Positions 44,717-54,013 of a stretch of DNA of 64,000 bases are shown here, one piece after another. This DNA is from Desulfonatronum thiosulfatophilum. Lineage in GTDB: Bacteria > Desulfobacterota > Desulfovibrionia > Desulfovibrionales > Desulfonatronaceae. The notes beneath the pieces are model-generated. The model ran no database searches, was not told the DNA's origin, and saw only the letters and a program-made list of their open reading frames with translations. The position numbers were made by a program, and so were the translations under genes. The DNA lies in NCBI RefSeq assembly GCF_900104215.1, contig NZ_FMXO01000003.1, positions 175,286 through 239,285 of the forward strand. The letters are read 5' to 3'. The stretch's first letter is position 1, and every line of letters begins with the position of its first letter.

Positions 44717-46694
44717 GGAGTTCCTGGGAAATCGATGATGAGGATTGATTCGCGGCCAGCTCAAGGATGATTGCGAACTGGTCCGCGGTTACGGGCTGGA
44801 CGGAAAGTCGGCTGCCTTTGCGCAGCAGTTCCATGCCGGTCAGTGCCGTGATGGTGCGCAGCATGGGCAAAGGCAGGGGATGGGCGAACTTTTGCATCAG
44901 GCGGATGTCCACCATGTCCCATGCCGGTTTTTCCGGCGTGGATCTCGGATCAAAGTGGTCGCTTTGGGGATCCCAGGCAGTGTGGTCCGGATAGGCTTCA
45001 CGGACAATTTCGACCAGACCGACCACGGAAGGGTTGACTTGGCTATGATAATACAGGGCCTGATCCCCGGTGCGCATATCGCGCATCAGGTTGCGGGCCT
45101 GATAGTTTCGCACCCCGTCCCAGTATGTGGTCTGGTTCGGGGCCGCGGCAAGGTCGTCGATGGCAAAGCAGGTGGGCTCGCTTTTGAGCAGCCAGTAGTT
45201 GGGCATGGTTTGGCTCCAGGCGGCAATGGGAATAGGGGGTTCGGACAGATTCCCGCCGGAGTGGGAAATGCCCGAGACGAAACCTGGTTTTGTGGAATCA
45301 AAATCGTGTTCCACCGTATAGGTCAGAACGAGCTGGTCCTGCTCGCTGGAAGGCGGAACGACGACCTGGAAACGGATCAGGCGAGCGTCCACGGTTTCAT
45401 GGGGATGGCTGGATTGCGTGAGCCGCCAGTCACCGTGCACATACTCCTCCAGGATCACCCGCTGCGGTTCGTTCTTGCTGTTGCGGACCCGGATCTCCCA
45501 GGTGTAGCGGGCCATGTTCTTGCCGATCTGCTCATGGGAGAGCATGCGCCGCTCCACGTTTACGTCAAAGGCCTGACCCATCTTCAATTCCACGTCCGCG
45601 TCCCGTGGGGTGTGATCAATGCGATCCTCGCCAATGAACAGGGTGCTGCCGTCCCGGCTTTCCTGATAGGCCCGGACGATTCCTTTTGGAAGAGGCATGC
45701 CCAGTCCGTTGTCTTCGGCGTTCTTGAAGATCAAGAAGACGTCGACGCCCTGTTTGATGGTTCCCTGCCCGGGGCCGGGATATCCGCTGTAGCGGGAGAC
45801 AAGCTTTTTCTCCAGCAGCATGTCCGGAGCCTGCAGCAGGCTGACCTGTTTGGTCTGGCGGTTGGCCATGTGCACCGGACGGGGCAGGCTGTAGAGGTGG
45901 TACTCGAAAAAATCTTCCTGCTGCATCTGCTCCGCGACCATGGGCGCGGCCATGACCATGTCGCGGCGTATTCGGGTCGGTTCGGGGCGAACCACATGCA
46001 CATCGCCGGCAACCAGTTTCAGGGCGGCATCCGCAAAGGCCATGCCGGACTGGTTGTCCAGAGTGACCCAGCCGGACAAGGAGGCCCGGTCGTTGTCGCG
46101 GTCCACCTTGAGCACGTAATCGGCACGCCAGCTCATGCCTCCGGCCAGGTAGGAGACGTCAATGTCCTGCCGAACCGGGCCCAGATTGTTCACCAGCCAG
46201 ACCAATGTCGGCCTGGGCCGTAGTCCTTCCGGCATTTCGGCCAGATAGACCGAGTCGTAGTCGCCGACGTAGATCTGACCCTCAACCTGGAAAATCGGGC
46301 GATCGTTATTGGCCAGCAGTGTGGCTTCGCGAAGGATGGTTGCCTTGCGGTCGTGGGGATCGGGCAGAACGACCTGCAGGGATCGCCCGACATAACGATC
46401 CAGCAGGTTCTGCACACTGATCAGGTCATACTCGTAGTTCATGTCCAGCACGGCAAAGTCTTCCGGAGCGGTCCGTGAGCGAACCTGCAACGTCGAGGCC
46501 GCAATGGTTTCGGCGACACCGCTGAACTCAACCGTTCCGGTTCCGGTGGGCAGTTCCAGCTCGCGGACCTCGTTGATCAGGGCCTGACCGTGATTGTAGA
46601 CGGTGACGGTCAGGGATTTGGTGGTCCCCCCCCAGGATAACTGTGCCGAAAAGACCAGGAGAACAAAAAGAAGAATAAGATTTAATAATTTCAT
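44703..46694 (-). CDS. DUF4139 secreted protein joined in frame to an EVE domain
   Basis: This 663-residue frame starts with a signal peptide (LLNLILLFVLLVFSAQLSWGG) and has a DUF4139 domain typical of exported proteins (SLTVTVYNHGQALINEVREL to LVLTYTVEHDF). About 31 linker residues follow, then an EVE domain from MPNYWLLKSEP (ATG at 45206). EVE proteins are normally 150-170-residue cytoplasmic proteins that bind modified bases or RNA. A secreted protein joined to one makes little sense. The DUF4139 part reaches its natural end at HDF, where one extra T would give the stop TGA. The EVE ATG has TGGAG upstream. I suspect two genes with a lost stop (real mutation or sequence error) over a true fusion. 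Confidence 0.75.
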   Translation of the reverse strand: MKLLNLILLFVLLVFSAQLSWGGTTKSLTVTVYNHGQALINEVRELELPTGTGTVEFSGVAETIAASTLQVRSRTAPEDFAVLDMNYEYDLISVQNLLDRYVGRSLQVVLPDPHDRKATILREATLLANNDRPIFQVEGQIYVGDYDSVYLAEMPEGLRPRPTLVWLVNNLGPVRQDIDVSYLAGGMSWRADYVLKVDRDNDRASLSGWVTLDNQSGMAFADAALKLVAGDVHVVRPEPTRIRRDMVMAAPMVAEQMQQEDFFEYHLYSLPRPVHMANRQTKQVSLLQAPDMLLEKKLVSRYSGYPGPGQGTIKQGVDVFLIFKNAEDNGLGMPLPKGIVRAYQESRDGSTLFIGEDRIDHTPRDADVELKMGQAFDVNVERRMLSHEQIGKNMARYTWEIRVRNSKNEPQRVILEEYVHGDWRLTQSSHPHETVDARLIRFQVVVPPSSEQDQLVLTYTVEHDFDSTKPGFVSGISHSGGNLSEPPIPIAAWSQTMPNYWLLKSEPTCFAIDDLAAAPNQTTYWDGVRNYQARNLMRDMRTGDQALYYHSQVNPSVVGLVEIVREAYPDHTAWDPQSDHFDPRSTPEKPAWDMVDIRLMQKFAHPLPLPMLRTITALTGMELLRKGSRLSVQPVTADQFAIILELAANQSSSSISQELHATQ

Positions 46695-47076
46695 GTATGC
46701 CTTCCTCAGCAGAATGAACGTTGAGTATACGCCGGAGCGGGTGTTGAAGAGCCGGCGAGGGGCGTGGTTGCCTGTACACGGAAATGCGCTGCAAGGGAGA
46801 TTGCCGGATGAACGTGGATTTTGTACATCACACAGGCAATGGGATTTCAGCAGCGGACTTCTCTGGAATCCATTAGAGAAATATGGGCAGAACCGGCTTT
46901 TCGACGAGACCCGTTTCGCCGGCAATATTTAATCTACAGCGATGCGAAGCGAGAGGTCAATGACAAGTATCCGTTTTCTCTCAACGGGCAATGGTTGTTC
47001 CGATGAAGACGTTGCCGCCCTTGGCGGCAGCCTCAATCGCTGAAATGTCGCCTTTAACTTCATCCGAGGAGTTCTC

Positions 47077-47967
47077 ATGTCCAAGCGGATCGCTTTTTGC
47101 GGCTGCCTCGTTGTCATGTTTTTCTTTGCCGGGGCGGAACGAAGCTATTCCGCGGGTTCCGGCCATGACCTGGGTTATGTCCAGCAGCATGCCCTGGCGG
47201 GTGATGCAATGTTTCAGCATCAATTGGGGTTGATCTACGGCGAGGGTCGCGGCGTGCCGCGTGATTCGGAGTCGGCGTTCTACTGGTTTACCAAGGCAGC
47301 CGAGCAGGGACATCTGGAGTCCCAGGTCAATCTGGGAGCCATGTACGCCATGGGGGTCGGGGTGCAGCGAAATTATCTGCATGCCGCCCATTGGTACCGA
47401 ATCGCCGCTGAACGGGGGCACCCGGAAGCCCAGAACAATCTGGCCATCCTCTTCGAAGAGGGACTGGGATTCGCTCCGGACAAGAACCAGGCGCTGCGCT
47501 GGTACACCGAGGCTGCAAATCAGGGCCACCCAGAGGCATTGTATAATCTGGCCCAATTGCATCTGGAGCAGGAAGATGCGGAAGAGAACGTTCAGAAAGC
47601 CTTGGATCTGCTCGTTGCTGCAGCTGAAAGAGGCTATGCGCCGGCGCAGTATCACGCCGGATATTTGCTGGAGCGGGGCGAGGGCGTGAAACAGAATCTT
47701 CACATAGCCGCCGCCTTGTACAAGATGGCCGCGCAACAGGGACTGCCCGAGGCGCAGCTCAATCTGGGGGTGATGTATCTGACCGGTCAGGGAGTCTCCC
47801 AGGAAAACGTGCTGGCCTACAAGTGGTTCATCCTGGCCGTATTCCATGGGCTTGAACAGGCAGCCGAAGCAATGAATCTGGCTGAAACACGCATGACGCC
47901 GGGACAGATCAGCGATGCCCGCAGACAGGCCGAGCAGTGGGTTCTTCAGCGGCGTGCCGGACAATGA
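47077..47967 (+). CDS. secreted Sel1-repeat protein
   Basis: This 296-residue protein has a signal peptide (FCGCLVVMFFFAGAERSYS) and about six Sel1-like repeats, such as AFYWFTKAAEQGHLESQVNLG, of which the common frame is A-W-x-x-A-A-x-x-G-x-x-x-A-Q-x-N-L. Such repeats form helical solenoids for protein-protein contacts in the periplasm. GAGGAG precedes the ATG. No partner is apparent. A long open frame on the other strand (46981-47964) is a shadow. Confidence 0.9.
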   Translation: MSKRIAFCGCLVVMFFFAGAERSYSAGSGHDLGYVQQHALAGDAMFQHQLGLIYGEGRGVPRDSESAFYWFTKAAEQGHLESQVNLGAMYAMGVGVQRNYLHAAHWYRIAAERGHPEAQNNLAILFEEGLGFAPDKNQALRWYTEAANQGHPEALYNLAQLHLEQEDAEENVQKALDLLVAAAERGYAPAQYHAGYLLERGEGVKQNLHIAAALYKMAAQQGLPEAQLNLGVMYLTGQGVSQENVLAYKWFILAVFHGLEQAAEAMNLAETRMTPGQISDARRQAEQWVLQRRAGQ

Positions 47968-48049
47968 TCTTCAGACCTTATTATCCACGACGGAGTCGAG
48001 TGCCGTTGCCGGATTTCCCTTCCATCTTGGATGCTTCACGGAGTCGTGA

Positions 48050-48499
48050 GTGCAGATAGTCTTGTATCAACCAGAAATACCTCCGAATACGGGCAATATT
48101 GCACGGCTCTGCGCGGCGACGCAGACTCCGCTGCATCTGATCGAACCCCTGGGATTTCGGCTTGAGGATAAATATCTGCGTCGGGCGGGACTGGACTATT
48201 GGAAGCACGTCCAGGTTCGGGTCTGGCCGAACTGGGAGGAGTTTCTTGAGGGAATCAGTCCTGGCCGCCTGGTATTCAGCAGTGCGAGAAAAGGAGTTGA
48301 GCTCCATCAGTTTCCATTTCAGGAGCAGGATTTGCTGGTGTTTGGGCCGGAAACCAGAGGTCTGCCTCCGGAACTGCTTGCAAACGATGCGCCCTGCATC
48401 CGCGTGCCGATCTGGGGAGAAGTGCGCAGCCTGAATCTGTCTACTTGTGCCGGAATCGTACTCTACGAAGCATTGCGCCAGACGGGAGGCATTCCGTAA
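48050..48499 (+). CDS. trmL: tRNA (cytidine/uridine-34-2'-O)-methyltransferase
   Basis: TrmL methylates the wobble-base ribose of tRNA-Leu. The 149-residue SPOUT protein has IVLYQPEIPPNTGNIARLCA at the start, LVFGPETRGLP, and the knot motif IPIW-type VRSLNLSTCAGIVLYEAL. It starts at GTG with GGAG upstream, and the length is normal. It follows the Sel1 gene by 82 bp on the same strand. Confidence 0.93.
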   Translation: MQIVLYQPEIPPNTGNIARLCAATQTPLHLIEPLGFRLEDKYLRRAGLDYWKHVQVRVWPNWEEFLEGISPGRLVFSSARKGVELHQFPFQEQDLLVFGPETRGLPPELLANDAPCIRVPIWGEVRSLNLSTCAGIVLYEALRQTGGIP

Positions 48500-48542
48500 A
48501 ACCTCCCAAAAGGCATGCGTCAGGCGTCATCGCCGCTTCACA

Positions 48543-48583
48543 AGCAAGGCCCGGGAAGTTTTTGACTTCTCCCGGGCCTTGCT
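48543..48583. terminator. bidirectional hairpin between trmL and TRAP permease
   Basis: AGCAAGGCCCGGGA (48543-48556) pairs perfectly over 14 bases with 48570-48583. It lies between convergent genes. T runs on both sides are short. Confidence 0.75.
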
Positions 48584-48628
48584 GTTTGGTACCCTTTGTT
48601 CAACAGGAAACGACATCCGTCTCGATGC

Positions 48629-50650
48629 TCAGACGATTTTTCCCCCCACAATTGTCTGCTCGGGGGCAATAAATTTTGCCGTTGCCGCCAAGGCCTCTTC
48701 CAGCTTGTTCTTGCGGTGCTGCCACATCCCCAAGAGAACGACGATGCCGATGCCTATAGCATCGCTGAGGAGGTTCGGCTGGAAGCAGAGGAAGGTGGCG
48801 CCGCCGAAAATGATCCATTCCACCATGGTAGTCCGTCGCAACAGATAGAACATGGACCAGGCCGAGAACGCCACCGTGCCGATGGCCGCGGCGAAATAGA
48901 CCGAGGCGATTCCGGCCCACCCCGCGTCACCCGTGACGGCTTCATCCCAGCCGATATAGAGGGTCATGGCCGGTTCGTAGGCAAAGAGGAAGGGCATGAC
49001 ATAAAGCAGCTTGGAAAACTTGAAGGCCGTCCAGCCTGTTTTCCAGGGATCGGAACCGGCAATGGCCGCGCCGGCGTAGGCGGCCACGCAGACCGGCGGC
49101 GTGATGTTCGAATTCTGGCTGAACCAATAGACGATCATGTGACCGGCGATCAAACCGACGCCCATCTCATGGAGGGCGGGTACGGCCAGTACGGCCACGA
49201 TCAGATATGAGGCCGTTACCGGTACGCCCATGCCCAGGATCAATGAGGCCAAGGCGATGAGGATCAGTGCCGGCAACAGGTGTCCGCCGGAAAGAGAAAT
49301 AATGATGTCCGAGAACTTGAGACCGATGCCGCTCAAGGCAATGGTGCCCACGATGATCCCAATGACTCCCACTGTGGCGCCGATGACCAGTGTGCTTTTC
49401 GCTCCGGCGACCAAGGCCTCCCAGACCTGCTGTGGGCCCATCCTAAATTCCGGATCAAACTGGCTGATCAAGATGCAGGACAACGTCGCCCAAAATGCGG
49501 CGTTGCCCGGAGAATAGCCGATGAGCATCATGACGATGATGATTACCAGGGGCACGCACTTATACCAGTGTCGCTTGAATATGGCAGAGGGTGACGGCAT
49601 GTCGTCCAAGTCGAGCCCCTTGATATTCATCTTTTTGGCCTCGAAATGGATCATGGTGAAGACGGACAGGAAATACAGTATCGCCGGAAAGATGGAGATG
49701 AGCATGATCTGGACGTAGGGCGTATTGGTCAGCTCGGCCATGATGAATCCGCCCGCGCCCATGATCGGGGGCATGAACATGCCGCCGATGGAGGCCGCCG
49801 GCTCTATGGCTCCGGCAACATGCGGCCGGAATCCGGCTTTTTTCATCAAAGGGATGGTGAAGGCGCCGGTGGTCACGGTGTTGGCAATGGCCGATCCTGA
49901 AACCGAACCGAAAAAAGCCGAGGCCATGACGCAGACCTTGGCTGGGCCGCCGATGGAGCGCCCGGCAAGGGCCAGGGGCCAGTCGATAAAAAAACGCCCC
50001 ACTCCGGATTTTTGAAGGAATGCGCCGAAAAAAATGAAGAGAATGACGTATGTGACCAGAACGCTGGCCATGACGCCGAACACGCCGTCCTGGGTCAGAA
50101 AAAGATACGGAGCCAGACGGTCGAGGTCAAAACCGCGGTGGGCGATGGCCGAGGGGAAATACGGGCCGAAATATCCGTAGGCGAGAAACAGGACCCCGCC
50201 CATGGTGATGGACCAGCCCAGAACCCGACGGCAGACTTCCAGAGATATGATGATCCCGACAATGCTGACCCAGACATCCATCTGGGTTTCCATGCCCGCG
50301 CGGTAATTCAGGTTTTCAAACTCGAAGATCCAGTACCCGATGACTCCCGCGGATATCAGCGCCAGGAGAACATCCACCACCGTCGGGCGGGTCTGGTTCG
50401 AGTGTCTCCAGAAAGGAAAGGAGATAAAAATCATGATATACGTCAAAAAGACATATACCCCGCGGTGATACTGATCGCTCACCGGACGAATGCCGGCGGC
50501 GTAGAAATAAAAGAGCACCATGCAAAGACCCATGATGGAAATCATCCATTTCCAGACCCCGGTCAATTTCCGGCCGGTCTTGGCATCCTTGGCCTGAATC
50601 CGCTTCAACTCTTCCTTGCGGGCAACGGACATTTCCTGTGGGTCAGTCAT
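48629..50650 (-). CDS. TRAP transporter permease, fused 4TM/12TM (TAXI type)
   Basis: This 673-residue membrane protein joins the small DctQ-like and large DctM-like parts of a TRAP transporter. A cytoplasmic N-terminus is followed by four helices (residues about 40-130) and then a DctM-type domain with SVSGSAIANTVTTGAFTIPLMKKAG and GAGGFIMAEL. Sodium-driven uptake of an organic acid is the family role. The substrate is unknown. The ATG at 50650 has GGAGAG upstream. The solute receptor is coded 230 bp upstream, past a stem-loop. Confidence 0.92.
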   Translation of the reverse strand: MTDPQEMSVARKEELKRIQAKDAKTGRKLTGVWKWMISIMGLCMVLFYFYAAGIRPVSDQYHRGVYVFLTYIMIFISFPFWRHSNQTRPTVVDVLLALISAGVIGYWIFEFENLNYRAGMETQMDVWVSIVGIIISLEVCRRVLGWSITMGGVLFLAYGYFGPYFPSAIAHRGFDLDRLAPYLFLTQDGVFGVMASVLVTYVILFIFFGAFLQKSGVGRFFIDWPLALAGRSIGGPAKVCVMASAFFGSVSGSAIANTVTTGAFTIPLMKKAGFRPHVAGAIEPAASIGGMFMPPIMGAGGFIMAELTNTPYVQIMLISIFPAILYFLSVFTMIHFEAKKMNIKGLDLDDMPSPSAIFKRHWYKCVPLVIIIVMMLIGYSPGNAAFWATLSCILISQFDPEFRMGPQQVWEALVAGAKSTLVIGATVGVIGIIVGTIALSGIGLKFSDIIISLSGGHLLPALILIALASLILGMGVPVTASYLIVAVLAVPALHEMGVGLIAGHMIVYWFSQNSNITPPVCVAAYAGAAIAGSDPWKTGWTAFKFSKLLYVMPFLFAYEPAMTLYIGWDEAVTGDAGWAGIASVYFAAAIGTVAFSAWSMFYLLRRTTMVEWIIFGGATFLCFQPNLLSDAIGIGIVVLLGMWQHRKNKLEEALAATAKFIAPEQTIVGGKIV

Positions 50651-50832
50651 GTACAAGCTCTCCGAGTGCTGTGAAGGTCTGGTTGGTGAAATTCATTCGT
50701 CGGTCTTTGCTTTCTTAGCGGAACAGGCCTGACGTCGACTATTCATGGGCATGCATCATGCGGCTCGCTACACTGGGGATATTTTGGGCACGTGTGGTTG
50801 CGACCAATCGGTTTCGCTGTGAAAGAAACAAA

Positions 50833-50866
50833 GTAGTCCCGCAGCCTTGCAAAGCTCCGGGACTAC
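50833..50866 (-). terminator. stem-loop between TAXI receptor and permease genes
   Basis: GTAGTCCCG (50833-50841) pairs with CGGGACTAC (50858-50866). On the minus strand it is followed by TTTGTTTC. It may lower permease expression relative to the binding protein. Confidence 0.6.
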
Positions 50867-50883
50867 GTATTTGTAAGGTTAAA

Positions 50884-51873
50884 CTAAGGTTTCAGATTTT
50901 CAGGGATGGCAACTCCCTGCTCGGACCAGAATTTGGCAGCTCCAGGGTGCAGGAGTACGGAAGCACCGTTCAGACCGCCTTCAATGGACATCTCCCGGGC
51001 CGCGGAATGCGCGGTGACCATGTGCTGCAGGCCTTCCGGTGAATAGATGATCTTCAGAGCATCGTAGACCACGTCGTCGGAAACCTTCACATTGGTCATC
51101 CAGAAGGTGGAATCCTGGAAAGTGACCACCGGCTCGCTCTGCCCGCGGTAGGTGTCCGCGGGAATTTCAACCCGGGCGTAGAAGGGGAATTCGGAGTAAA
51201 AGCCGCTTTCCTCGGCATCCTTGTGCAGATTTACCAGCGCGATATTGTCCTGGGTGGCCGCTTCAATAATCGAGGCATTGGGATAGCCGACAAGAACCCA
51301 GAACGCATCGATCTTGCGATCCTTGAAGGCTGAGGCAGCCGGAGAATAGCCCAGAAATTGCGGATTGATGTCATCCCACAGACCCATGTGCCGGAAAAAA
51401 CGTTCCGCGGCCAAGGCTGCTCCGGAACCGGCATTGCCCACGGCAACCCGTTTCCCGGCCAGATCCTTGGCGGAGTTGATGCCGGCATCCGCACGCACGA
51501 CCAACTGTGCCGGTGCGCCGTACAGATAGCCCATGGTCCTGACATTGACGTATTCTCTGTCGTCATTGGGCAGTTGACCATTGCGGCCAAGGTAGGCGTC
51601 GCCGGCGTACACAATGCCGAAATCAACCTGGCCGGCATGGAGCCTTCGCAGATTTTCACCGGAACCGCCGGAACCTTCAGATGAGATTTCCACATTGGTC
51701 ATGGCTCTGGACAGATAAATGGAGATGCCGTTTGCAAAATAATTGAATGTGCCCCCGGTCGGGCCGCCGCCGAAAGCGAGGAATGAGGCGCGTTGGGCTT
51801 CGGCGGGGGTGACTCCGAAAGACAAGGCCAATGCTGCCAACCCCATCAGAAACGTCATCAATTTTGTTCTCAT
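50884..51873 (-). CDS. TAXI-family TRAP solute-binding protein
   Basis: This 329-residue periplasmic protein has a signal peptide (LMTFLMGLAALALSFGVTPAEA) and the TAXI-family motifs FLAFGGGPTGGTFNYFANGIS, SSEGSGGSGENLRRL and KDLAGKRVAVGNAGSGA. It brings an organic acid, perhaps glutamate-like or C4, to the permease coded downstream. The ATG at 51873 has AAGGAGAG upstream. Confidence 0.92.
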   Translation of the reverse strand: MRTKLMTFLMGLAALALSFGVTPAEAQRASFLAFGGGPTGGTFNYFANGISIYLSRAMTNVEISSEGSGGSGENLRRLHAGQVDFGIVYAGDAYLGRNGQLPNDDREYVNVRTMGYLYGAPAQLVVRADAGINSAKDLAGKRVAVGNAGSGAALAAERFFRHMGLWDDINPQFLGYSPAASAFKDRKIDAFWVLVGYPNASIIEAATQDNIALVNLHKDAEESGFYSEFPFYARVEIPADTYRGQSEPVVTFQDSTFWMTNVKVSDDVVYDALKIIYSPEGLQHMVTAHSAAREMSIEGGLNGASVLLHPGAAKFWSEQGVAIPENLKP

Positions 51874-52217
51874 CTGGCTCTCCTTGGCTGAAGGTGTTTT
51901 GAAAGTGATTAAAGGATTCTGATCACAATACTGCATTCTTTTTTGCATGAATCATTTTGAAGTTGTCAGTGCTCTCCCATGAAAGGAGGAAAATCATCGG
52001 TAAGCGACATTAAACTTCATTCGTTCGACGGCAAAATTTTCGTCTGCCGTGATATCGACCTTTGCGGAGAATCCGGGTAGAAAATTGCTTATCGTAGCAT
52101 TGGTATGGAATGATTGTTCACAGCCTGACAAGGCAAGCCGGACCATTTTACGTCTTGACGTCGATGCATATGCTGAGAATTTGCGCGAAACCTTGAATCC
52201 TCCGGAGGTAAGACCCC
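51874..52217. other. divergent intergenic stretch
   Basis: This 344-bp stretch separates the TAXI receptor gene and the GAF gene and should hold both promoters. A 33-codon frame (51979-52080, starting MKGGKSSVSDIK) and a CGGCA/TGCCG hairpin near 52031 are present, with an AAAGGAGG just inside the small frame. I recognise nothing in it. Confidence 0.4.
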
Positions 52218-52778
52218 ATGACCAAAGAGAAGGACTATTATCATTCCCTGTACGAAGTGGCCAAGGTAATCAATTCCAGCCTGGATCCCTCACTGGTATT
52301 GGACGCCATCACCCAGCAGGTGACCAAAGCCCTTGATCTCAAGGCCTGCTCCATCCGCCTCCTGGCTGACGACGGCAAGAATCTCTTGATGGGCGCTTCC
52401 CATGGACTCAGCAAAGGCTACCTGCGCAAAGGCGCCGTTGAAGTGGCCAAGAGCGGGCTGGATCAGGAGGCGCTCTCGGGGAAGCAGGTCACCATTCGCG
52501 AGGCCTGTTCCGATCCGCGTTTTCAGTATCCGGAAAAAGCCAAGGAAGAGGGAATCTCCTCCGTCGTGGTCTTGCCGCTTCTGGCCGAGGAAAAAGCCAT
52601 TGGCGTGCTGCGGGGTTATTCGGAGCAGTGCCGGGATTTTTCAGAGGAGGAAATCGAATTTCTGACCATCATTGCCAACCTGAGTGCCATTGCCATTGAA
52701 AATGCCCGCCTACACCATCGTCTCAAACTGGATAGCGAGCTGCAGACAGCCTACGACTACCGGCTCTTTGATGATTAA
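52218..52778 (+). CDS. single-domain GAF protein
   Basis: This 186-residue protein is almost wholly a GAF domain (DPSLVLDAITQQVTKALDLKACSIRLL to LTIIANLSAIAIENARL). GAF domains bind small molecules or cyclic nucleotides or form redox sensors. There is no output domain, so it would act by binding a partner. It has two cysteines in the domain (DLKACS and REACSD). GGAGGT precedes the ATG. It lies 70 bp upstream of gapdh on the same strand. Confidence 0.85.
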   Translation: MTKEKDYYHSLYEVAKVINSSLDPSLVLDAITQQVTKALDLKACSIRLLADDGKNLLMGASHGLSKGYLRKGAVEVAKSGLDQEALSGKQVTIREACSDPRFQYPEKAKEEGISSVVVLPLLAEEKAIGVLRGYSEQCRDFSEEEIEFLTIIANLSAIAIENARLHHRLKLDSELQTAYDYRLFDD

Positions 52779-52848
52779 GGATGAGAGAACGCAAAGTGTT
52801 TTCCCTTGCGAATCGGTTTTACTTTTGTGAAAGTAAGGATAGGTAGAT

Positions 52849-53871
52849 ATGCAAAAAATAAATATTGGAATTAATGGGTTCGGCAGGATCGGTCGCCAAG
52901 TGCTCAAGGCGATTCATGAAAAGCACGCCGACAGACTGCAGGTGGTGGCGGTCAACGATCTGTTCGATGTTGCCACCAATGTTCATCTCTTCAAGTTCGA
53001 CACGAGCTACGGGCGGTTTCGTTTCGAAGCCGGGGCCAGCGAGAACCAGATGACCATCGGCGACTGGACCGTGAGTAGCTTTGCCCAGCGTGATCCCTCC
53101 CAGATTCCATGGCAGGATGTAGGGGTGGATATTGTTCTTGAATGTACCGGAATTTTTCGGTCCAGGGCCACTGCCGGTCAGCATCTGCAGGCCGGGGCGA
53201 AGAAGGTGATAATTTCGGCTCCAGCCAAGGAGGAGGATGTAACCCTTGTCCTGGGGGTGAATCAGGACCGGTACGATCCTCAAAAGCACCACATTCTCTC
53301 CAATGCCTCCTGCACCACCAACTGCTTGGCGCCACCGGTCAAGGTGCTGCACGACGCCTTCGGCATCGTCAAGGGCACCATGACCACGGTCCACTCCTAC
53401 ACCAATGACCAGCGCATCCTGGATTTGCCGCACAAGGATCTCCGGCGGGCCCGGGCCGCGGCCTGCAACATTATTCCCACGAGCACCGGCGCAGCCAGAG
53501 CCCTGGCACTGGTCATGCCCGAGATGAAAGGGCGCTTCGACGGGTACTCCCTGCGGGTGCCCACGCCCACGGTCTCGGTGGTGGATTGTTCCATTCTTCT
53601 GGAGCGCGAGACCACTACCGAGGAACTCCGCGCCACGTTGAAGTCCGCGGCGGACGGACCACTGCACGGCATCCTCGGCTATGCCGACCTGCCGCTGGTT
53701 TCCTCGGACTTCATCGGCGACGATCGCTCCAGCATCGTGGATGAGGAATTCACCCTGGTCATGGGCGGTCAGGGCAACCTGATCAAGCTGGTGGCCTGGT
53801 ACGACAACGAATGGGGATACTCCTGCCGTCTTGCGGATCTGGCGGCGTTTTTGGCTGAGAAGGGATTGTAA
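52849..53871 (+). CDS. gapA: glyceraldehyde-3-phosphate dehydrogenase
   Basis: This enzyme makes 1,3-bisphosphoglycerate from glyceraldehyde 3-phosphate. The 340-residue protein has [14 protein letters not shown] for NAD, the active-site Cys in [11 protein letters not shown] near residue 153, [25 protein letters not shown] and [11 protein letters not shown]. The NAD-binding loop shows VNDLFDV, which suggests NAD over NADP. Length is normal. A terminator follows at 53919. Confidence 0.95.
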   Translation: MQKINIGINGFGRIGRQVLKAIHEKHADRLQVVAVNDLFDVATNVHLFKFDTSYGRFRFEAGASENQMTIGDWTVSSFAQRDPSQIPWQDVGVDIVLECTGIFRSRATAGQHLQAGAKKVIISAPAKEEDVTLVLGVNQDRYDPQKHHILSNASCTTNCLAPPVKVLHDAFGIVKGTMTTVHSYTNDQRILDLPHKDLRRARAAACNIIPTSTGAARALALVMPEMKGRFDGYSLRVPTPTVSVVDCSILLERETTTEELRATLKSAADGPLHGILGYADLPLVSSDFIGDDRSSIVDEEFTLVMGGQGNLIKLVAWYDNEWGYSCRLADLAAFLAEKGL

Positions 53872-53918
53872 CGAGGCTTCGGCTGATCCGCGGTTCACGG
53901 ATGGATAAAGAATTGGCA

Positions 53919-53943
53919 GGGGCGCACGAGAGTGCGCCCCTTG
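53919..53943 (+). terminator. terminator after gapA
   Basis: GGGGCGCAC (53919-53927) pairs with GTGCGCCCC (53932-53940) across a GAGA loop, followed by TTGTT. Confidence 0.8.
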
Positions 53944-54013
53944 TTCGTGATCGCCTGAAGACGATCTGAAGTTTACTGCAGGACGGTCAGCGGGCGAGCG
54001 GTTTCAGCTGTTA

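Noticed and set aside
46981..47964. Long open frame antisense to the Sel1 gene
   Set aside because: The plus-strand frame has a signal peptide, repeats and a ribosome site. The antisense frame is a GC-driven shadow.
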